From positions 930,001 through 994,000 of the forward strand of contig NW_027480545.1 of NCBI RefSeq assembly GCF_051401765.1: a stretch of DNA of 64,000 nt, given 5' to 3'. Positions 28,227 through 42,800 of the stretch are shown here, in pieces. The translations under genes were made by a program, and so were the position numbers. Below the pieces are notes generated by a model that saw only the letters and a program-made list of their open reading frames with translations, did no database searches and was not told the DNA's origin. This DNA is from Calliopsis andreniformis. Taxonomy: Eukaryota; Arthropoda; Insecta; Hymenoptera; Andrenidae. Each line of letters begins with the position of its first letter. The first letter of the stretch is position 1.

Positions 28227-30701
28227 ATGCTCAATTCTCAATTCTCAATCCTCAATCCTCAATTCTCAACCTTCATCCTCAATAATCAATCTCCAATCCT
28301 AGATCCTCAATCCTCAATCCTCAATCCCCAATCTTCAATCCTCAATAATCAATCTCCAATCCTAGATACTCAATCCTCAATCCTCAATCCTCAATCCCCA
28401 ATACTCATTCTTCAATCATCAATACCCAATCCTCAATCATCAATCCTCAATCATCAGTCCTCAATTCTCAATCCTCAATCCTCAGTCCTCAGTCGTCAAC
28501 CCTCAACCACCGACCCTCAGCCCTCATCCTCAATCCTCAGACCTCAATCCTCAATCCTCAAACTTCAATCCTCTACCGTCAGTCCTCGCCCTCAATCCTC
28601 AAACCTCAATCTTCAATCCTCAATATTCAGTCATCAATACTCAATCTTCAATCCTCAATCCTCAATCCTCAATCCTCAATCCTCGTTCCTCAAACATCAG
28701 TCCTCAACCCTCAGTCCTCATTCTCAATACCCAATTCTCAATCCTCAATCCTCAATACTTAATCCTCAATCGTCAATCTTCAGTCCTCAATACTCAATCT
28801 TCAATTCTCAATCTTCATTCCTCAATCCTCAATCCTCAATCCGCAGTACTCAATCCTCAATCCTCAATCTTCAATCCTCAATCCTCAATCCTCGGTTCTC
28901 AATCCTCAATCCTTAATCCTCAGACCCCAAACATCAATATTCAACCCTCAGTCCTCGTCCTCAATCCACAACCCTCAATCCTCAATCCTCAATCCTCAAT
29001 CCTCAATACTCATTCTTCAATCATCAATACCCAATCCTCAATCATCAATCCTCAATCATCAGTCCTCAATTCTCAATCCTCAATCCTCAGCCCTCAGTCG
29101 TCAAACCTCAATCACCGACCCTCAGCCCTCATCCTCAATCCTCAGACCTCAATCCTCAATCCTCAAACTTCAATCCTCTACCGTCAGTCCTCGCCCTCAA
29201 TCCTCAAACCTCAATCTTCAATCCTCAATATTGAGTCATCAAAACTCAATCTTCAATCCTCAATCCTCAATCCTCAATCCTCAATCCTCAATCCTCAATC
29301 CTTAATATTCAATCATCAATACTCAATCTTCAATCCTCAATCTTCAATCCTCAATACTCAATCTTCAATCCTCAATCCTCAATCTTCAATCCTCAATCCT
29401 CAGTCCTCAGGCATCAATACTCGATCTTCAATATTCAATCCTCAATCCTCAATCCTCAATCCACAATCCTCAACCTTCAATACTCAATACTCAATCTTCA
29501 ATCCTCAATCCTCAATCCTCAATCCTCAAGACTCAATCCTCAATAATCAATCCTCAATCCTCAAACCTCAGTCTTCATCCTCAATTCTCAATTCTCAATC
29601 CTCAATCCTCAATCCTGAATCCTCAATCATCAATCCTCAGTAATCAATCTCCAATCCTACATCCTCAATCCTCAATCCTCAATATTCAATCCTCAATACC
29701 CAATCGTCAATCATCAATCCTCAATCTTCAATCCTTAGACGTCAATCCTCAGTCATCAATCCTCAATCTTCAATACCCAATCGTCAATCCTAAGTCCTCA
29801 ATCCTCAATCCTCAATACTCAATCTTCAATCCTCAATCCTCAATCTTCTATCCTCAATCCTCAATCCTCAGGCATCAATACTCGATCTTCAATATTCAAT
29901 CCTCAATCCTCAATCCTCAATCCACAATCCTCAACCTTCAATACTCAATACTCAATCTTCAATCCTCAATCCTCAATCCTCAAGACTCAATCCTCAATCC
30001 TCAATCCTCAATCCTCAAACCTCAGTCTTCATCCTCAATTCTCAATTCTCAATCCTCAATCCTCAATCCTGAATCCTCAATCATCAATCCTCAGTAATCA
30101 ATCTCCAATCCTACATCCTCAATCCTCAATCCTCAATATTCAATCCTCAATACCCAATCGTCAATCATCAATCCTCAATCTTCAATCCTTAGACGTCAAT
30201 CCTCAGTCCTCAATATTCAATCATCAATATCCAATCTTCAATCCTCTATCCTCAATCCTCAATCCTCAATCCTCAATCCTCAATCTTCAATCCTCAATCC
30301 TCAATCCTCAATACTCAATCCTCAATCTTCAATCCTCAATACTCAATCTTCAATCCTCAATCCTCTATCCTCAATCCTCAATCCTCAATCTTCAATCCTC
30401 AATACTCAATCTTCAATCCTCATTCCTCAATCCTCAATCCTCAATCCTCATTCTTCAACCCTCAATACCCAATCCTCAACCTTCAATCCTCAATCCTCAA
30501 TCCTCAAGCCTCAATCCTCAACCCTCATTCTTCAATCCTCAATATCCAAGCCTCAATCTTCAATCCTCAATCCTCAATCCTCAATTCTCAATCCTCAATC
30601 CTCAATCCTCAGTCCTCAAACCTCAATCCTCAACCCTCAGCCCTCATCCTCAATCCTCAATCGTCAATCCTCAATCCTCAGCCCTCAGTCCTCAAACCTC
30701 A
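28227..30701 (+). repeat. Segment D plus tail alpha, superunit 1 (2475 bp)
   Basis: Matches 13940-15960 (2021 bp) with one extra 454-bp tandem duplication. The TTAGACGTC cell occurs at 29737 and again at 30191, and 2475 minus 2021 is exactly 454. The duplicated stretch resembles the 461-bp doublet inside N blocks, so it may have been acquired by conversion from N rather than by new duplication. Confidence 0.82.
29737..30190 (+). repeat. 454-bp internal duplication in tail alpha
   Basis: The TTAGACGTC cell at 29737 recurs at 30191. The first alpha tail (cell at 15450) has it only once. N blocks carry the equivalent doublet at 461 bp (19551/20012, 34026/34487, 48078/48539, 52640/53101), one cell longer than here. 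Confidence 0.8.
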
Positions 30702-33700
30702 ATGCTCATTCCTCAATCCCCAATCCTCAATCCTCAATCCTCAATCCTCAATCCTCAATCATCTGTCCTCAATCTTCAATACTCATTCCTCAATCCTCAA
30801 TCCCCAATCCTCACTCCTCAATCATCAATCCTCAATCTTCAATACTCAATCCCCAATCCTCAATCCTCAATACTCAACCATCAATCCGAAATTCTCAATA
30901 CTCAGTAGAATATCCTGAATTCTCAGGATTCAATACTGAAACCTCAATCCTCAACCCTCAGCCCTCATCCTCCACCCTCAATCCTCAATCGTCAATCCTC
31001 AATCCTCAATCCTCAGTGATCAATACTCAATCTTCAATACTCAATCCTCAATCCTCAATCCTCAATCCTCAATCCTCAATCCTCATTCTTCAATCCTCAA
31101 TACCCAGTCCTCAATCTTCAATTCTCATTCCTCAATACTGAATCCTCAATCTTCAATCCTCAATACTCAATCTGCAATCCTCAATCCTCAATCCTCAATC
31201 CTCTATCCTCATTCTTCAATCCTCAATACCCATTCCTCAATCTTCAACCCTCAATCCTCAATCCTCAGTCATAAATCCACAATCTTCAATACTCAATCGT
31301 CAGTCCTCGTCCTCAATCCTCAACCCTCAATCCTCAATCCTCAATCCTCAATCCTGAGTCCTCAATCTTCAATCCTCAATACCCAGTCTGCAATCCTCAA
31401 TCCTCAATCCTCAATCCTCAATACTCATTCTTCAATCCTCAATACCCAATCCTCAATCTTCAACCCTCAGTCCCCAATCCTCAATCTTCAATGCTCAATC
31501 CTCAATCCTCCATCCTCAATCCTCAATCCTCAATCCTCAATCTTCAGTGCTCAATCCTCAATCCTCCATCCTCAATCCTCAATCCTCAATCTTCAATCCT
31601 CAATCGTCAATCTTCAGTCCTCAATACTCAATCTTCAATTCTCAATATTCAATCAACAATACTCAATCTTAAATCCTCAATACTCAATCCTCAATCGTCA
31701 ATCCTCAATCCCCAATCCTCAATCTTCAATGCTCAATCCTCAATCCTCCATCCTCAATCCTCAATCCTCAATCTTCAATCCTCAATCGTCAATCTTCAGT
31801 CCTCAATACTCAATCTTCAATCCTCAATCCTCAATCCTCAATCCTCAGTACTCAATCCTCAATCCTCAATCTTCAATCCTCAATACTCAATCTTCAATCC
31901 TCAATCCTCAATCCTCAATCCTCAATCCTCAATCTTCAATCCTCAATTCTCAATCCTCAACCTTCAATCCTCAATACTCAATCTGCAATCCTCAGTCCTC
32001 AAACCTCAATCCTCAATCCTCGTTCTTCAATCCTCAATCCTCAATCCTCAATCCTCAATCTTCAATCCTCAATTCTCAGTCCTCAACCTTCAATCCTCAA
32101 TACTCAATCTGCAATCCTCAATCCTCAAACCTCAATCCTCAATCCTCATTCTTCAATCCTCAATACCCAATCCTCAATCTTCAATCCTCAATCCTCAATC
32201 CTCAATTCTCAATACTTAATCCTTAATCCTCAGACCTCAAACATCAATATTCAACCCTCAGTCCTCGTCCTCAACCCTCAACCCTCAATCCTCATTCCTC
32301 AATCCTCAATCATCGTTCCTCAAACCTCAATCCTCAACCCTCAGTCTTCGTCCTCAATTCTCAATTCTCAATCCTCAATCCTCAATCCTCAATCCTCAAT
32401 CATCAATCCTCAATAATCAATCTCCAATCCTACATCCTCAATCCCCAATCCTCAATCCATAATCCTCAACATTCAATCCTCAATCGCCAGTCCTCAATCT
32501 TCAATCCTCAATGCTCAATCCTCAATCCTCAAGCCCCAGTCCTCAATCCTCAATCCCCAATCCTCAAACCTCAATCCTCAACCGTCAATCCTCAATCCTC
32601 AATCTTCAATCTTCAATCATCAATAATCAATCTTCAATCCTCAATCATCAATCCTCAATCGTCAATTCTCTATCCTCAATATTCAACACTCAGCCCTCAA
32701 CCACCAATACTCAATACTCAACCATCAATCCTCAATTCTCAATACTCAATAGCACATCCTGAATTCTCATGGTTCTACACGCAATACACAATATTCAATA
32801 ATCAAATCTCAAACCTCAAGCATCAATTCTCAACACTCAATCCTCAACACTCAGTCCTCTCTCTTCAACCCTACATCCTCAACACTCAATCCTCAAGCGT
32901 CAATCCTCAACCCTCAATCCTCAGCCCACAGTCCTCAAACCTCAATGCTCAATCCCCAATCCCCAATCCTCAATCCTCAATACTCAATCATCAATCCTCA
33001 ATCTTCAATTCTCATTCCTCAATCCTGAATCCTCAATCTTCAATCCTCAATACTCAATCTGCAATCATCATTCCTCAATCCTCAATCCTCAATCCTCATT
33101 CTTCAATCCTCAATACCCATTCCTCAATCTTCAATCCTCGATCCTCAATCCTCAAGCCTCAATTCTCAACCCTCATTCTTCAATCCTCAATATCCAAGCC
33201 TCAATCTTCAATCCTCAATCCTCAATCCTCAATTCTCAATCCTCAATCCTCAGTCCTCAGTCCTCAAACCTCAATCCTCAACCCTCAGCCCTCATCCTCA
33301 ATCCTCAATCGTCAATCCTCAATCCTCAGCCCTCAGTCCTCAAACCTCAATGCTCATTCCTCAATCCCCAATCCTCAATCCTCAATCCTCAATCCTCAAT
33401 CATCGTTCCTCAAACCTCAATCCTCAACCCTCAGTCTTCGTCCTCAATTCTCAATTCTCAATCCTCAATCCTCAATCCTCAATCCTCAATCATCAATCCT
33501 CAATAATCAATCTCCAATCCTACATCCTCAATCCCCAATCCTCAATCCATAATCCTCAACATTCAATCCTCAATCGCCAGTCCTCAATCTTCAATCCTCA
33601 ATGCTCAATCCTCAATCCTCAAGCCCCACTCCTCAATCCTCAATCCCCAATCCTCAAACCTCAATCCTCAACCGTCAATCCTCAATCCTCAATCTTCAAT

Positions 33701-34997
33701 CTTCAATCATCAATAATCAATCTTCAATCCTCAATCATCAATCCTCAATCCACAATCCTCAACCTTCAATACTCAATACTCAATCTTCAATCCTCAATCC
33801 TCAATCCTCAATCCTCAAGACTCAATCCTCAATAATCAATCCTCAATCCTCAAACCTCAGTCTTCATCCTCAATTCTCAATTCTCAATCCTCAATCCTCA
33901 ATCCTGAATCCTCAATCATCAATCCTCAGTAATCAATCTCCAATCCTACATCCTCAATCCTCAATCCTCAATATTCAATCCTCAATACCCAATCGTCAAT
34001 CATCAATCCTCAATCTTCAATCCTTAGACGTCAATCCTCAGTCATCAATCCTCAATCTTCAATACCCAATCGTCAATCCTAAGTCCTCAATCCTCAATCC
34101 TCAATACTCAATCTTCAATCCTCAATCCTCAATCTTCTATCCTCAATCCTCAATCCTCAGGCATCAATACTCGATCTTCAATATTCAATCCTCAATCCTC
34201 AATCCTCAATCCACAATCCTCAACCTTCAATACTCAATACTCAATCTTCAATCCTCAATCCTCAATCCTCAATCCTCAAGACTCAATCCTCAATCCTCAA
34301 TCCTCAATCCTCAAACCTCAGTCTTCATCCTCAATTCTCAATTCTCAATCCTCAATCCTCAATCCTGAATCCTCAATCATCAATCCTCAGTAATCAATCT
34401 CCAATCCTACATCCTCAATCCTCAATCCTCAATATTCAATCCTCAATACCCAATCGTCAATCATCAATCCTCAATCTTCAATCCTTAGACGTCAATCCTC
34501 AGTCCTCAATATTCAATCATCAATATCCAATCTTCAATCCTCTATCCTCAATCCTCAATCCTCAATCCTCAATCCTCAATCTTCAATCCTCAATCCTCAA
34601 TCCTCAATACTCAATCCTCAATCTTCAATCCTCAATACTCAATCTTCAATCCTCAATCCTCTATCCTCAATCCTCAATCCTCAATCTTCAATCCTCAATA
34701 CTCAATCTTCAATCCTCATTCCTCAATCCTCAATCCTCAATCCTCATTCTTCAACCCTCAATACCCAATCCTCAACCTTCAATCCTCAATCCTCAATCCT
34801 CAAGCCTCAATCCTCAACCCTCATTCTTCAATCCTCAATATCCAAGCCTCAATCTTCAATCCTCAATCCTCAATCCTCAATTCTCAATCCTCAATCCTCA
34901 ATCCTCAGTCCTCAAACCTCAATCCTCAACCCTCAGCCCTCATCCTCAATCCTCAATCGTCAATCCTCAATCCTCAGCCCTCAGTCCTCAAACCTCA
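30702..34997 (+). repeat. M+N block, superunit 2, with two deletions (4296 bp)
   Basis: The block is 266 bp shorter than the 4562-bp version, fully accounted for by two losses of whole cells. One is 14 bp in M near 31816. The other is 252 bp (36 cells) in N near 33752, where the segment corresponding to about 19026-19277 is missing. Type-2 motif at 32756 and palindrome at 30912. Confidence 0.85.
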
Positions 34998-37659
34998 ATG
35001 CTCATTCCTCAATCCCCAATCCTCAATCCTCAATCCTCAATCCTCAATCCTCAATCATCTGTCCTCAATCTTCAATACTCATTCCTCAATCCTCAATCCC
35101 CAATCCTCACTCCTCAATCATCAATCCTCAATCTTCAATACTCAATCCCCAATCCTCAATCCTCAATACTCAACCATCAATCCGAAATTCTCAATACTCA
35201 GTAGAATATCCTGAATTCTCAGGATTCAATACTGAAACCTCAATCCTCAACCCTCAGCCCTCATCCTCCACCCTCAATCCTCAATCGTCAATCCTCAATC
35301 CTCAATCCTCAGTGATCAATACTCAATCTTCAATACTCAATCCTCAATCCTCAATCCTCAATCCTCAATCCTCAATCCTCATTCTTCAATCCTCAATACC
35401 CAGTCCTCAATCTTCAATTCTCATTCCTCAATACTGAATCCTCAATCTTCAATCCTCAATACTCAATCTGCAATCCTCAATCCTCAATCCTCAATCCTCT
35501 ATCCTCATTCTTCAATCCTCAATACCCATTCCTCAATCTTCAACCCTCAATCCTCAATCCTCAGTCATAAATCCACAATCTTCAATACTCAATCGTCAGT
35601 CCTCGTCCTCAATCCTCAACCCTCAATCCTCAATCCTCAATCCTCAATCCTGAGTCCTCAATCTTCAATCCTCAATACCCAGTCTGCAATCCTCAATCCT
35701 CAATCCTCAATCCTCAATACTCATTCTTCAATCCTCAATACCCAATCCTCAATCTTCAACCCTCAGTCCCCAATCCTCAATCTTCAATGCTCAATCCTCA
35801 ATCCTCCATCCTCAATCCTCAATCCTCAATCCTCAATCTTCAGTGCTCAATCCTCAATCCTCCATCCTCAATCCTCAATCCTCAATCTTCAATCCTCAAT
35901 CGTCAATCTTCAGTCCTCAATACTCAATCTTCAATTCTCAATATTCAATCATCAATACTCAATCTTAAATCCTCAATACTCAATCCTCAATCGTCAATCC
36001 TCAATCCCCAATCCTCAATCTTCAATGCTCAATCCTCAATCCTCCATCCTCAATCCTCAATCCTCAATCTTCAATCCTCAATCGTCAATCTTCAGTCCTC
36101 AATACTCAATCTTCAATTCTCAATCTTCAATCCTCAATCCTCAATCCTCAATCCTCAGTACTCAATCCTCAATCCTCAATCTTCAATCCTCAATACTCAA
36201 TCTTCAATCCTCAATCCTCAATCCTCAATCCTCAATCCTCAATCTTCAATCCTCAATTCTCAATCCTCAACCTTCAATCCTCAATACTCAATCTGCAATC
36301 CTCAGTCCTCAAACCTCAATCCTCAATCCTCGTTCTTCAATCCTCAATCCTCAATCCTCAATCCTCAATCTTCAATCCTCAATTCTCAGTCCTCAACCTT
36401 CAATCCTCAATACTCAATCTGCAATCCTCAATCCTCAAACCTCAATCCTCAATCCTCATTCTTCAATCCTCAATACCCAATCCTCAATCTTCAATCCTCA
36501 ATCCTCAATCCTCAATTCTCAATACTTAATCCTTAATCCTCAGACCTCAAACATCAATATTCAACCCTCAGTCCTCGTCCTCAACCCTCAACCCTCAATC
36601 CTCAATCCTCAATCCTCAATCATCGTTCCTCAAACCTCAATCCTCAACCCTCAGTCTTCGTCCTCAATTCTCAATTCTCAATCCTCAATCCTCAATCCTC
36701 AATCCTCAATCATCAATCCTCAATAATCAATCTCCAATCCTACATCCTCAATCCCCAATCCTCAATCCATAATCCTCAACATTCAATCCTCAATCGCCAG
36801 TCCTCAATCTTCAATCCTCAATGCTCAATCCTCAATCCTCAAGCCCCAGTCCTCAATCCTCAATCCCCAATCCTCAAACCTCAATCCTCAACCGTCAATC
36901 CTCAATCCTCAATCTTCAATCTTCAATCATCAATAATCAATCTTCAATCCTCAATCATCAATCCTCAATCGTCAATTCTCTATCCTCAATATTCAACACT
37001 CAGCCCTCAACCACCAATACTCAATACTCAACCATCAATCCTCAATTCTCAATACTCAATAGCACATCCTGAATTCTCATGGTTCTACACGCAATACACA
37101 ATATTCAATAATCAAATCTCAAACCTCAAGCATCAATTCTCAACACTCAATCCTCAACACTCAGTCCTCTCTCTTCAACCCTACATCCTCAACACTCAAT
37201 CCTCAAGCGTCAATCCTCAACCCTCAATCCTCAGCCCACAGTCCTCAAACCTCAATGCTCAATCCCCAATCCCCAATCCTCAATCCTCAATACTCAATCA
37301 TCAATCCTCAATCTTCAATTCTCATTCCTCAATCCTGAATCCTCAATCTTCAATCCTCAATACTCAATCTGCAATCATCATTCCTCAATCCTCAATCCTC
37401 AATCCTCATTCTTCAATCCTCAATACCCATTCCTCAATCTTCAATCCTCGATCCTCAATCCTCAAGCCTCAATCCTCAACCCTCATTCTTCAATCCTCAA
37501 TATCCAAGCCTCAATCTTCAATCCTCAATCCTCAATCCTCAATTCTCAATCCTCAATCCTCAGTCCTCAGTCCTCAAACCTCAATCCTCAACCCTCAGCC
37601 CTCATCCTCAATCCTCAATCGTCAATCCTCAATCCTCAGCCCTCAGTCCTCAAACCTCA
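34998..37659 (+). repeat. Second M block, superunit 2 (2662 bp)
   Basis: Full-length M without the 14-bp loss seen in the M at 30702, so that loss happened only in the first M of this superunit. Palindrome 35208, type-2 motif 37066. Runs into P at 37660. Confidence 0.86.
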
Positions 37660-40600
37660 ATGCTCATTCCTCAATCCCCAATCCTCAATCCTCAATCCTC
37701 AATCATCTGTCCTCAATCTTCAGTACTCATTCCTCAATCCTCAATCCCCAATCCTCACTCCTCAATCATCAATCCTCAATCTTCAATACTCAATCCTCAA
37801 TCCTCAATCCTCAATACTCAACCATCAATCCGAAATTCTCAATACTCAATAGAATATCCTGAATTCTCAGGATTCAATACTGAAACCTCAATCCTCAAAC
37901 CTCAGCCCTCATCCTCCACCCCCAATCCTCAATCCTCAATCCTCAATCCTCAATCCTCAGTGATCAATACTCAATCTTCAATACTCAATCCTCAATCCTC
38001 AATCCTCAATCCTCAATCCTCAATCCTCATTCTTCAATCCTCAATACCCAATCCTCAATCTTCAATCCTCAATCCTCAATCCTCAATCCTCAATCGTCAA
38101 TCCTCAGTCCTCAAACATCAATCCTGAATCCTCAATCCTGAATCCTCAATCTTCAGCCCTCAGTCCTCAACAATCAGTTGTCAATCCTCAATCCTCAAAA
38201 GAATATCATCAATTCACAGATTTCAATACTCAATACTCAATCTGCAATCGTCAAGTCTCTATCCTCAAACATCAATTCTCATCATTCGACCCTCAACACT
38301 CAGTCCCCAATCCTCAATATTCAATCCTCAATCCTCCATCCTCAATCCACAATCCTCAACCTTCAACCCTCAATACTGAATCTTCAATCCTCAATCCTCA
38401 ATCCTCAACACTTATATCCTCAATCGTCAATCTTCAGTCCTCAATACTCAATCTTCAATTCTCAATCTTCAATCCTCAATCCTGAATCCTCAATCCTCAG
38501 TACTCAATCCTCAATCCTCAATCTTCAATCCTCAATCCTCAATCCTCAATCCTCAATTCTCAATCCTCAATCCTTAATCCTCTGACCTCAAGCATCAATA
38601 TTCAACCCTCAGTCCTCGTCCTCAATCCACAACCCTCAATCCTCAGTCCTCAATATTCAATCATCAATATCCAATCTTCAATCCTCTATCCTCAATCCTC
38701 AATCCTCAATCCTCAATCCTCAATCTTCAATCCTCAATCCTCAATCCTCAATACTCAATCCTCAATCTTCAATCCTCAATACTCAATCTTCAATCCTCAA
38801 TCCTCAATCCTCTATCCTCAATCCTCAATCCTCAATCTTCAATCCTCAATACTCAATCTTCAATCCTCAATCCTCAATCCTCAATCCTCAATCCTCATTC
38901 TTCAATCCTCAATACCCAATCCTCAATCTTCAATCCTCAATCCTCAATCCTCAAGCCTCAATCCTCAACCCTCATTCTTCAATCCTCAATACCCAACACT
39001 CAATCTTCAATCCTCAATCCTCAATCCTCAATTCTCAATCCTCAATCCTCAATCCTCAGTCCTCAAACCTCAATCCTCAACCCTCAGCCCTCATCCTCAA
39101 TCCTCAATCGTCAATCCTCAATCCTCAGCCCTCAGTCCTCAAACCTCAATGCTCATTCCTCAATCCCCAATCCCCAATCCTCAATCATCAATCCTCAATC
39201 TTCAATACTCAATCCTCAATCCTCAATCCTCAATACTCAACCATCAATCCTCAATTCTCAATACTCAATAGAATATCCTGAATTCTCAGGATTCAATACT
39301 GAAACCTCAATCCTCAACCCTCAGCCCTCATCCTCCACCCTCAATCCTCAATCCTCAATCCTCAATCCTCAATCCTCAGTGATCAATACTCAATCTTCAA
39401 TCCTCAGCCCTCTGTCCTCAAACCTCAATGCTCATTCCTCAATCCCCAATCCTCAATCCTCAATCCTCAATCATGTGTCCTCAATCTTCAATACTCATTC
39501 CTCAATCCTCAATCCCCAATCCTCACTCCTCAATCATCAATCCTCAATCTTCAATACTCAATCCTCAATCCTCAATCCTCAATACTCAACCATCAATCCG
39601 AAATTCTCAATACTCAATAGAATATCCTGAATTCTCAGGATTCAATACTGAAACCTCAATCCTCAACCCTCAGCCCTCATCCTCCACCCTCAATCCTCAA
39701 TCCTCAATCCTCAATCGTCAATCCTCAGTGATCAATACTCAATCTTCAATACTCAATCCTCAATCCTCAATCCTCAATCCTCAATCCTCAATCCTCATTC
39801 TTCAATCCTCAATAGCCAATCCTCAATCTTCAATCCTCAATCCTCAATCCTCAATCCTCAATCGACAATCCTCAGTCCTCAAACATCAATCCTGAATCCT
39901 CAATCCTGAATCCTCAATCTTCAGCCCTCAGTCCTCAACAATCAGTTGTCAATCCTCAATCCTCAAAAGAATATCATCAATTCACAGATTTCAATACTCA
40001 GTACTCAATCTGCAATCTTCAAGTCTCTATCCTCAAACATCAATTCTCATCATTCGACCCTCAACACTCAGTCCCCAATCCTCAATATTCAATCCTCAAT
40101 CCTCCATCCTCAATCCACAATCCTCAACCTTCAACCCTCAATACTGAATCTTCAATCCTCAATCCTCAATCCTCAATACTTATATCCTCAATCGTCAATC
40201 TTCAGTCCTCAATACTCAATCTTCAATTCTCAATCTTCAATCCTCAATCCTGAATCCTCAATCCTCAGTACTCAATCCTCAATCCTCAATCTTCAATCCT
40301 CAATCCTCAATCCTCAATCCTCAATTCTCAATCCTCAATCCTTAATCCTCAGACCTCAAACATCAATATTCAACCCTCAGTCCTCGTCCTCAATCCACAA
40401 CCCTCAATCCTCAGTCCTCAATATTCAATCATCAATATCCAATCTTCAATCCTCTATCCTCAATCCTCAATCCTCAATCCTCAATCCTCAATCTTCAATC
40501 CTCAATCCTCAATCCTCAATACCCAATCCTCAATCTTCAATCCTCAATACTCAATCTTCAATCCTCAATCCTCTATCCTCAATCCTCAATCCTCAATCTT

Positions 40601-40909
40601 CAATCCTCAATACTCAATCTTCAATCCTCAATCCTCAATCCTCAATCCTCAATCCTCATTCTTCAATCCTCAATACCCAATCCTCAATCTTCAATCCTCA
40701 ATCCTCAATCCTCAAGCCTCAATCCTCAACCCTCATTCTTCAATCCTCAATACCCAACCCTCAATCTTCAATCCTCAATCCTCAATCCTCAATTCTCATT
40801 CCTCAATCCTCAAGCCTCAGACCTCAAACCTCAATCCTCAACCCTCAGACCTCATCCTCAATCCTCAAACGTCAATCCTCAATCCTCAGCCCTCAGTCCT
40901 CAAACCTCA
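37660..40909 (+). repeat. P/Q tandem pair, superunit 2
   Basis: P 37660 and Q 39428 are exactly 1768 bp apart, with type-3 motifs at 38197 and 39965. It matches 23185-26448 with the 14-bp difference noted there and rare substitutions, for example near 39475 (CATGTGT for CATCTGT) and 39864 (CGACAAT for CGTCAAT). Confidence 0.85.
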
Positions 40910-42800
40910 ATGCTCATTCCTCAATCCCCAATCCCCAATCCTCAATCCTCAATCCTCAATCCTCAATCCTCAATCCTCAATCCTCAATCCTCAGTTATCA
41001 ATACTCAATCTTCAATACTCAATCTTCAATCCTCAATCTTCAATCCTCAATACTCAATCTTCAATACTCAATCCTCAATCCTCAATCCTCACTACTCAAC
41101 CATCAATCCTCAATTCTCAATACTCAATAGAATATCCTGAATTCTCAGGATTCAATACTGAAACCTCAATCCTCAACCCTCAGCCCTCATCCTCCACCCT
41201 CAATCCTCAATCCTCAATCCTCAATCCTCAATCCTCAGTGATCAATACTCAATCTTCAATACTCAATCCTCAATCCTCAATCCTCAATCCTCAATCGTCA
41301 ATCCTCAATCCTCAATCCTCAATCCTCAATCCTCAATCCTCATTTCTCAATCCTCAATACTCAATCCTCAATCTTCTATCCTCAATACTCAATCTTCAAT
41401 CCTCAATCCTCAATCCTCAATCCTCAATCCTCAATCCTCAATCTTCAATACTCAATCCTTAATCCTCAATCCTCAATCCTCAATCCTCAATCCTCAATCC
41501 TCAATCCTCAATCCTCATTTCTCAATCCTCAATACTCAATCCTCAATCCTCAATCCTCAGTACTGAACCATCAACCCTCAATTCTCAATACTCAATAGAA
41601 TATCCTGAATTCTCAGGATTCAACACTGAAACCTCAATCCTCAACCCTCAGCCCTCATCCTCCTCCCTCAATCCTCAATCCTCAATCCTCAATCCTCAAT
41701 CCTCAATCCTCAATCCTCAATCCTCATTCTTCAATCCTCAATACCCAATCCTCAATCTTCAATCCTCAATCCTCAATCCTCAAGCCTCAATCCTCAACCC
41801 TCATTCTTCAATCCTCAATACCCAACACTCAATCTTCAATCCTCAATCCTCAATCCTCAATTCTCAATCCTCAATCCTCAGTCCTCAGTCCTCAAACCTC
41901 AATCCACAACCCTCAGCCCTCATCCTCAATCCTCAATCGTCAATCCTCAATCCTCAGCCCTCAGTCCTCAAACCTCAATGCTCATTCCTCAATCCCCAAT
42001 CCTCAATCCTCAATCCTCAATCATCTGTCCTCAATCTTCAATACTCATTCCTCAATCCTCAATCCCCAATCCTCAATCCTCAATCATCAATCCTCAATTC
42101 TCAATACTCAACAGAATATCCTGAATTCTCAGGATTCAATACTGAAACCTCAATCCTCAACCCTCAGCCCTCATCCTCCACCCTCAATCCTCAATCCTCA
42201 ATCCTCAATCCTCAATCCTCAGTGATCAATACTCAATCTTCAATACTCAATCCTCAATCCTCAATCCTCAATCCTCAATCCTCAATCCTCAATCCTCAAT
42301 CCTCAATCCTCATTTCTCAATCCTCAATACTCAATCCTCAATCTTCTATCCTCAATACTCAATCTTCAATCCTCAATCCTCAATCCTCAATCCTCAATCC
42401 TCAATCCTCAATCTTCAATACTCAATCCTCAATCCTCAATCCTCAATCCTCAATCCTCAATCCTCAATCCTCAATCCTCAATCCTCATTTCTCAATCCTC
42501 AATACTCAATCCTCAATTCTCAATCCTCAATACTCAACCATCAACCCTCAATTCTCAATACTCAATAGAATATCCTGAATTCTCAGGATTCAACACTGAA
42601 ACCTCAATCCTCAACCCTCAGCCCTCATCCTCCACCCTCAATCCTCAATCCTCAATCCTCAATCCTCAATCCTCAATCCTCAATCCTCAGTTATCAATAC
42701 TCAATCTTCAATACTCAATCCTCAATCCTCAATCCTCAATCCTCAATCCTCAATCCTCAATCCTCATTTCTCAAACCTCAATCCTCGACCCTCAGTCCTC
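40910..42800 (+). repeat. R block, superunit 2
   Basis: Four palindromes at 41134, 41602, 42118 and 42572. It matches R of superunit 3 closely (59531-61428, 7 bp longer). The run of consensus cells after the CTCCTCCC marker has eight units here (41668-41723). Confidence 0.8.

Larger units (their letters stand above)
15961..30701 (+). repeat. Superunit 1 (14741 bp)
   Basis: Order of blocks by landmark: M 15961, N 18623, M 20523, P 23185, Q 24967, R 26449, D 28227, tail alpha to 30701. The same order of M, N, M, P, Q, R, D recurs in superunits 2 and 3. Palindromes lie at 16171, 20733, 23381, 24814, 25163, 26673, 27015, 27538 and 27999. Between R and D this superunit is 113 bp shorter than superunit 2 (16 cells plus a single-base loss near 28014). 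Confidence 0.87.
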
